DNA of 64,000 bases from Dryomyza anilis (lineage: Eukaryota; Arthropoda; Insecta; Diptera; Dryomyzidae), in assembly GCA_951804985.1 (NCBI GenBank), contig OX638131.1:60448447-60512446 (forward strand), written 5' to 3'. This document shows positions 58,025 to 64,000 of the stretch, piece by piece (the stretch's first letter is position 1; every line of letters begins with the position of its first letter). Both the position numbers and the translations under genes were made by a program. A model generated the notes under the pieces. It did no database searches. It saw nothing but the letters and a program-made list of their open reading frames with translations, and was not told where the DNA came from.

Positions 58025-60118
58025 TTATATATAATAAAAACCTGGTCCCGATGTTTTCGTTGCTGACTGCTGTTGTTCTGCGGTAGTAGTTCGATGCGTT
58101 GTCGTTGTTTCTGACGTATTGGCTTCTATTTCATGTGACTTCGTTCGTTGGCTTGCTATGGGTGTTGTGGTGTTTGGTTTCTGCGTTGTTGATTTCCGCA
58201 ATGAACCGATTTTTTCGAGTGGGGATTTCTTGCTGGGAAATGTATTTGACACCATTTCAAGGTTTTTCTTAGCCGCTTCTACATCTATTGTTGCTATTGG
58301 TGATTTATTTGTATTAAATTCATCGGCTTTTATTGTTGCTTTATTTTTAATTGTCGAGTAGTAATGTATGTATAATACATATGCCGCTATTATTATTATT
58401 AGTATCAGCATTAATATGCCGTACGACATACCGGTTTTCGTTATTTCATTTTGACGATTAAGTAATTCTTTGCGTTCCTGGTTATCAGTTAATTGTAGTA
58501 ATATTTCGTCGAAATCACGATGCCCATCTCTTAATGCTGCTCTTATTTTGCTGTGATCTGACACCAAGATCGGTAACGATGTTTGTGATATATTTGAATA
58601 TGATAATGATGACCAATTGCCTTGTAAATTTTCTATCATAACCGTATGTTCTTCCTTCTTGTATGTTATATTCCTAATGCTTTGATGTGTAAACTCGTAT
58701 GGCAGTATCATTTCTTTGTTGTGTATGTTGCAAGCTTCATTTATGGACATCCAACCCAGGCCGGATAGTGTCAATGTGGCTATAGTTGACCCACAAACTG
58801 CTTCGAAAAAGGCTGGTGTATTGAATTTATACAACCATGTGTTTGGTGTCCATAGTTTAACTACTAGGCCAGAACTCCTTTTGATTGCAACATGTTCACA
58901 GGTATCTTTAATATCTGTTCTGTGTTGAATCAGCGCGACTTCACATAGTGTGTTGCTAGTTGTTAGCATGGTTCCTGGACGTTTGCATAGTGTAATTTCT
59001 TTGTCCGTATGTTGGCTAACCAAAATGCATTTGCTGTGATCTTCATTCGATAGACCTATGTATTTGGTCCGGTCTTCTGCTTCTGATATGTAGTCATATG
59101 TTGTTTTAACCAATGCATCCCATTCTTCATTAATATTTGTGGGTATTGGGTAAATTCTATATAATGTGAACAACAAATCATCAGGTAGTGGTGTCTTGAT
59201 GACTATTATTAGGACGTCTGTGTCTGGGAAAACTCGTACTGTTGATGCACGGTGCATTTCGAATGATTTTTGTATGAACCACTTCGCCTTTCCTCTTAAC
59301 GTGAGACTAGTCAGCATTTCATCTAACTCGCTCTGGTCTATAATTGTCGGGTGTAATCGTCCCTTGTATAGATCATCTATGATTGCCATTTCCATCTGCT
59401 GTTGTCCTTGAATTTCGATTAGGTTTGCATTAATTGTAGATTGAATTTCCAAGGTATCCATCATGAATAGTAAATGACTAACTTGTTGGTTTATTTTTTC
59501 ATTTATGTATTTTTGTGTTCTTATTGTTATGTTTAACACATTTTGTAGATTTTCGACTTCCTTCAAGGAATTCAGTAAGGGTTCTGCTATCTTGTTATAA
59601 TTTGATGAAATCACCGTAATTTGTCTTTTCATTATTTCGTATGTTTTATGTTCATTTTCATCAATATTATTCAGGTGTTTATAGATAGTTTCTCTTTCAT
59701 TATTGTCCATCAGTCCAAAAGCCCAGTTGAGTCCTTCTCCAATGAAATTGAGTGATCTCTTTTGTCGGTTACTCTTTATTGTGCGCTTAATAATTTCTTC
59801 ATTTTTCTGTAGTGTGGCTATTATTGCCGTGGTCTCCCGTGTTGCTGCTATACATGATCTTTTTATGCTGGGTCCGTTTACATTGGTGCTCATTTGTTCG
59901 CACATTGTGTTTGCCGTGATTATGTATTTGTTTGTCAGCTCCAGGAAATCGTTCAGTTGTAGCGGTTTAAACTTGGCTACTATCGTCCATTCATCATTGT
60001 AGAACAAAGCATCGGTTGTCTTCTCAAAGAATAATCTTGTATCATTAATTGATGTCTGTGTGATGTTGACTGCTTCATTGGCTGCCAGCATCAGGACCAG
60101 TGTGACAATTCTAATCAT
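58025..60118 (-). CDS. env: Envelope protein of an endogenous errantivirus-like retroelement, full-length frame
   Basis: The 697-residue frame has the parts of an insect errantivirus Env, a class related to baculovirus F proteins that mediates membrane fusion. These are an N-terminal hydrophobic signal (residues 1-16), N-glycosylation sites, a furin-type site RQKR (118-121) followed by the glycine-containing hydrophobic stretch SLNFIGEGLNWAFGL typical of the fusion peptide, a heptad-like helical region, a cysteine-bearing ectodomain, and one transmembrane segment (about 563-584) with a long 113-residue tail rich in T, S and K. No stops interrupt it. It lies between integrase and the polypurine tract, as expected. 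Errantiviral env is often made from a spliced RNA, but I did not find the splice sites. Function here is not shown, and pol in cis is broken. Confidence 0.9.
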   Translation of the reverse strand: MIRIVTLVLMLAANEAVNITQTSINDTRLFFEKTTDALFYNDEWTIVAKFKPLQLNDFLELTNKYIITANTMCEQMSTNVNGPSIKRSCIAATRETTAIIATLQKNEEIIKRTIKSNRQKRSLNFIGEGLNWAFGLMDNNERETIYKHLNNIDENEHKTYEIMKRQITVISSNYNKIAEPLLNSLKEVENLQNVLNITIRTQKYINEKINQQVSHLLFMMDTLEIQSTINANLIEIQGQQQMEMAIIDDLYKGRLHPTIIDQSELDEMLTSLTLRGKAKWFIQKSFEMHRASTVRVFPDTDVLIIVIKTPLPDDLLFTLYRIYPIPTNINEEWDALVKTTYDYISEAEDRTKYIGLSNEDHSKCILVSQHTDKEITLCKRPGTMLTTSNTLCEVALIQHRTDIKDTCEHVAIKRSSGLVVKLWTPNTWLYKFNTPAFFEAVCGSTIATLTLSGLGWMSINEACNIHNKEMILPYEFTHQSIRNITYKKEEHTVMIENLQGNWSSLSYSNISQTSLPILVSDHSKIRAALRDGHRDFDEILLQLTDNQERKELLNRQNEITKTGMSYGILMLILIIIIAAYVLYIHYYSTIKNKATIKADEFNTNKSPIATIDVEAAKKNLEMVSNTFPSKKSPLEKIGSLRKSTTQKPNTTTPIASQRTKSHEIEANTSETTTTHRTTTAEQQQSATKTSGPGFYYI

Positions 60119-61284
60119 TATATTGGTTTCGCTCTTTATTGCCTATCGTAAAGAGAAAGAGAAGAAATTCCATTTTTTTTTTCTTTTTACATATTTAATG
60201 GAATTCTTGATCATATCATATAGTTTTCTTATAAATATTTCTTAGTTTACCTTAATACATCCTGTTAAGGCTATGGCCATAATTATACCTTGATTAGTTA
60301 TAATAGTTAATTTACATATGTGTCAACATTTACTATATGATTTGTTTAGAAACATATATGTTTGGATATGTTTCTGCATTATTGCAATACAAATTGTTTT
60401 ATTTAGAGTCCCAGTAGTACATGGTTAAATGCTAGTCATATTCAACAATACTTAGCTATTTACTCATGCACCAACTAATAATTTTTTTTTAAATATTAAG
60501 AAATAAGCGCGCGCGACTTCTTAGCATTACATAAATGTATTTGCTATATTAAGTTGTTAAATATTTAATTTTGTACATCTCAATTGTACTTATTTATTTT
60601 CATTACCGTGTAATGATGAATTTAAAACGTTTGTTAGTTTGCTATATTAACGCATATCTGCATTAATATATTTAGTTTCATGAATGAAAATTGTGTTAGT
60701 GATAAAAAATATTAGACAGTTTTGTCGCTGCACTACCGTATCTCGTTTCAGTTCCAGTACGTTAGTGGCTTCTGCTTGTAAAGTGCTGAAGTGCATTTAA
60801 TCGTTTGGCCTATGAATATATTCAAGCCTTCTATATTTTAATATGAGCTGGGAGCATTGTGCTCTGTGTGCAATGAACTTTTTTGTTTAGAATGCCATTG
60901 ATATAGGTACTGACCTATCGCAATTTTAATGACAACGTAATTTTTATACCTTGCAAATTCGTACCTCAAATAATAATTTGATTTTGTATTTGTTTATATT
61001 CAATGCTAGTCATCTTTAATTAATACATAGCTATTTTCTCTGCGATTTGTATTTTGGCAATATTACATGACATTTTTTGGATTTTATAAATTATTTAAAA
61101 TTAATTTATTTAATATCTACATTTAAAAAAATATATAGTTTTTCTCTATTCTTTATTTATTTTGTAGTTTCAATTTAATTTCAATATGTAATACTTAGCT
61201 ATTCTGTCCTGCACTAACTATTTGACTTTATTTCAATGATGTTAAAATATATTGGTTCTTGCTGCAGACAGTGTTTATTTCATT
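60119..61284 (-). other. Non-coding gap between integrase and env
   Basis: AT-rich, with no long frame on either strand. It probably contains the leader and acceptor for the env message. A CCATTTTTTTTTTC run lies at 60170. Confidence 0.45.
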
Positions 61285-62853
61285 CTACGTAACTATACTG
61301 TTGTATGCTTTTAACAAATTATTATGAAATTTTTTTCCTTTACCCTTGATACAAATCTCAGTCGTTACAGGGCTTATTATTGAAAGTACCTCGTAGGGTC
61401 CTACCCAAACTGGTGAAAATTTATTTTTCCTATTTTGATTTTTAAGTAAAATTTTATCGCCTATTTTGAATATTATTGGGTGTACTGAGCTATCATAGCT
61501 TTGCTTAGATTTTTCTTTGGCTCTGGCTTGATTTTGTCGCACGATTTCGTGTGTGCGTTGAATTTGGTATTTTAATAGCTTGTTGCTATCATCGGTATTA
61601 TATACTGGTGAGCATTTGCGTTTAAGATTGGTTGGCATTTCAAAATCGTAACCGTATAAAGTACGGAAAGGCGTTTGCCCGGTGGACATATGCATTGTAT
61701 TATTGTGTACATGCATTGCTGTATTTAACCACTGGTCCCAGTTTGATCCATCCTCTTTCGCAAAACTTCGTAAATACTCTGCTAATGGTCGGTGGCTTCG
61801 TTCCAAAGAGCCGTTGGCCTGTGGATGATATGGCGTAATATGTAACTTTTTAATTCCTAACAATTTACACGTGTCCGAAAATAATTTTGAAACAAAATTC
61901 GAACCATTGTCGGTTATCAATACTTTTGGTATGTTATGTCTTGTAATAATTTCGTCGTAAAATGCTTTTGCTACAGTACTTGCTTCTGCGTCTGGCATAG
62001 CTACGCAGCACATATATTTTGAAAAATCATCTTGAAAAGTTAATATATATTTATTTCCAGATATAGTTTCCGGTAATATACCTACAAGATCCATGTATAC
62101 TTTATCGAATGGTCGTATAGGCGTATCAGTTAAAACCATTGGCATTTTAGTAAGCCTAGAACTTTTATTTACTTGGCATTTTTGACAATTCTTAACGTAA
62201 TCTTTTATTTGTTTCTGCATACCTTTCCACTTAAATTGTTTTCTGATTCTAAAATATGTTTTCACTGCGCCCTGGTGACCTCCTAATGCTGAGTCATGAA
62301 AGTCTTTTATAACAGTTTTAATTTCCTCTGGGTCAGTTAATAGTAGACATGAGTTTAATTCGTTCTTGGTGTCTGTTGTTATTTCATCCAGTACTGGCGT
62401 GCTCACCTGTTGTTTGTTTTTTGAAGTTTGATTATCTAATTTATTCTGTGTGGTCTTAGACCGTGTTTGGACCGCAGTAATATCTGGTTCTGGATGTGGA
62501 ATTCTACTTAAAGCATCTGCGTTCAAATTCTGTTTACCTGGTTTGTAAGATATTTCGTAATCATATTCTGATAATTTATGCCTGAAACGGGCTAACCTTG
62601 ATGTCTGATCTTTGAGATTTGCTGTGCTACGTAATGGTTGATGATCTGTATAAATTTGAAAATGTCGGCCTAGAAGATAAGCTCTAAAATTTTTTGTTGC
62701 CCAGACTATAGCTAAAAATTCCTTTTCAATGGTGGAGTTTTTTTCTGCTCCATTTAAGGCCCTACTAGCAAATGCTATTGGTCGGTCGCTCCCTACTTTG
62801 CCTTGTGACAGTACCGCACCTATTGCTTCGTTACTTGCATCTGTATAAGTAAA
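61285..62853 (-). pseudogene. pol: pol: RNase H, zinc-binding domain and integrase
   Basis: Open on the minus strand from about 62850, just after a 1-nt frameshift, to the stop at 61285. RNase H blocks (TIEKEFLAIVWATKN, IYTDHQPLRS) come first, followed by the tether NADALSRIP, the HHCC zinc region (DFHDSALGGHQG...NCQKCQ), the DDE core (YMDLVGILPE, ITDNGSNFVS, LERSH) and a GPY/F module (FSPVWVGPYEVLS). The catalytic residues are present. This is much better kept than the same region at 3234-4709, but it is separated from RT by the frameshift. Confidence 0.9.
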
Positions 62854-64000
62854 AAAGGTTTTGTAAAATCTGGATATGCGAGAATGGGTGGTGAAATTAT
62901 TGATTCTTTTAATTTAATAAATGAACTTTGACAATCGTCTGTCCAAGCGAATTTAACATCTTTTCTAAGTAATTTATTAATTGGTAATGATAATTTTGCC
63001 ATATTGTTTATAAATTTTCTGTAATAATTAATTAATCCCAAAAACGCCTGTACTTCTTTTTTATTTCTTGGTACCGGAATATTTTTCACGCATTCAACCT
63101 TTGAGGGGTCTGGCAGAGCACCTAGTTCCGAACATTTATGTCCTAAATAGACAACTTCGCGACGCAAAAACTGGCATTTTTCTGTATTTAATTTTAGATT
63201 GTGTTCCCTTAATTTCTGCAATACTCTACTCAACCTAAACTCATGTTCAGCTTAATTCTTTCCGTACACCACTATATCATCAAGATAAACAAAGCAATCG
63301 ATACCCTGTAAACCTGTTAATATGTGATTCATTATTCTTTGGAAAGTGGCTGGAGCCCCTGTTAAACCAAAAGGCATTCTGTTAAACTCGAAATGACCAA
63401 GACCTGTACTAAAAGCTGTTTTTTCCTTATCCCCTTCTTCAACTAGTACCTGATGATAACCACTTGCCAAGTCTAAAGTTGAAAAATAGCGACTGTGACC
63501 TAATTGGTCTAATATTTCGTCTATTCGAGGAATCGGAAATACTTGTTTAATTGTCACATCGTTTAATTTACGGAAATCTATAACTAGCCTCCATTTTTTG
63601 TTACCGTCCTTGCCGCTCTTCTTAGGAACTAGCAACATCGGTGAATTCCAGGGTGATATGCTTGGCGATATAATGCCGTCATCCAACATTTTACTAACCT
63701 GTCTGTTGATTTCTTCTCTATGTGTGTGTGGCAATTTGTATTGCTTTTGATTGATTGGTGGTTGGTTCCACTGTGTTATTATTTCATGTTTATGTATTAA
63801 GACGATTGGAATTTTTGTTTTTAAACGTAATGATACTATCTTTGCGGTTCTAGGTTCTACTTTTAATTCCTGATTTAGAAAAATATTTTCCATGTCTGCC
63901 CGTGTCCTCATGGGTAGTTGTATAGTATTGTTTTTATCTTGATCATAAAATATTAACTTCTTATCTATGGCATTTATTATGGACCTATTCCATATATTAT
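62854..64000 (-). pseudogene. pol: pol: reverse transcriptase, with an in-frame stop, continues beyond the window
   Basis: From the right edge leftward: WRLVIDFRKLNDVTIKQVF, YFSTLDLASGYHQV, FNRMPFGLTGAPATFQR and the catalytic YLDD (residues 209-212 of the open part ending at 63252). A TAA at 63252-63254 interrupts the frame right after YLDDIVVYGKN. The same frame resumes (VLQKLREHNLKLNTEKCQFL, QAFLGLINYYRKF) to about 62854, where one base is missing. The upstream part (63912-64000) is in pol but too short to assign. Confidence 0.9.

Larger units (their letters stand above)
57181..64000 (-). mobile_element. Ty3/gypsy errantivirus-like element with env, 5' part outside the window
   Basis: Reading leftward on the minus strand the order is RT, RNase H, integrase, a 1.2-kb gap, env, polypurine tract and LTR, the layout of insect endogenous retroviruses (gypsy, 17.6, 297, ZAM, yoyo type). 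gag, protease and the 5' LTR would lie beyond 64000. pol has one nonsense codon and one frameshift; env is open. It inserted in or beside repeat D3. Its pol is the closest relative of the element at 172-8180. Confidence 0.93.

Noticed and set aside
58119..60245. Plus-strand frames of 61-99 codons across the env region
   Set aside because: They are antisense shadows of the 697-codon env frame.

Overview
The window is AT-rich nuclear DNA of a higher fly (Diptera, Brachycera). A tephritid-like genome is plausible, but nothing in the sequence fixes the species. The evidence is a BCS1 gene and relics of importin-alpha3 and MPC2 that resemble fly proteins, very short introns (52-56 bp) in those relics, and insect Ty3/gypsy elements, one with a retrovirus-like env. 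Most of the window is transposable elements and satellite. I see only one clearly intact host gene, mitochondrial BCS1 at 37376-38677 (+).

Region 1 (1-26967) is a composite tandem array. A decayed Ty3/gypsy element (172-8180, LTRs 727 and 650 bp, 4-bp target duplication ATAG) sits inside a 195-bp satellite. The segment from inside the element (5298) through its 3' LTR, the satellite block and a ~140-bp tail is repeated five times head to tail, with units of 4716, 4823, 4063, 4063 and 4005 bp, ending sharply at 26967. The satellite has a four-monomer (about 780 bp) higher-order period, which explains the two size classes.

Region 2 (26968-37375) holds AT-rich filler, an orphan satellite fragment, dispersed repeat pairs, a ~580-bp inverted pair (31851-32436 and 35774-36341) enclosing exon-like relics, a truncated Ty1/copia element (34060-35689), and a hAT-type element with perfect 8-bp target duplications that ends 95 bp before the BCS1 start codon.

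Region 3 (37376-57180) follows BCS1 with tRNA-like SINE heads and a cluster of TIR elements (40652-41964, 42601-42917, 42957-44661). The largest TIR element (44826-52084) is flanked by a perfect 9-bp direct repeat. It carries intron-bearing fragments of at least two host genes, importin-alpha3 and mitochondrial pyruvate carrier 2, plus two unrecognised spliced fragments, all on the + strand. This resembles gene capture by a Pack-type DNA transposon and is the most unusual part of the window. More MITEs lie at 55674-56262 and 56934-57171.

Region 4 (57181-64000, minus strand) is the 3' part of an errantivirus-like Ty3/gypsy element: pol with one stop and one frameshift, a complete 697-residue env frame, a polypurine tract and an LTR. 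Its 5' part lies beyond the right edge. Its pol is closely related to that of the element in region 1, but the LTRs and 3' regions differ.
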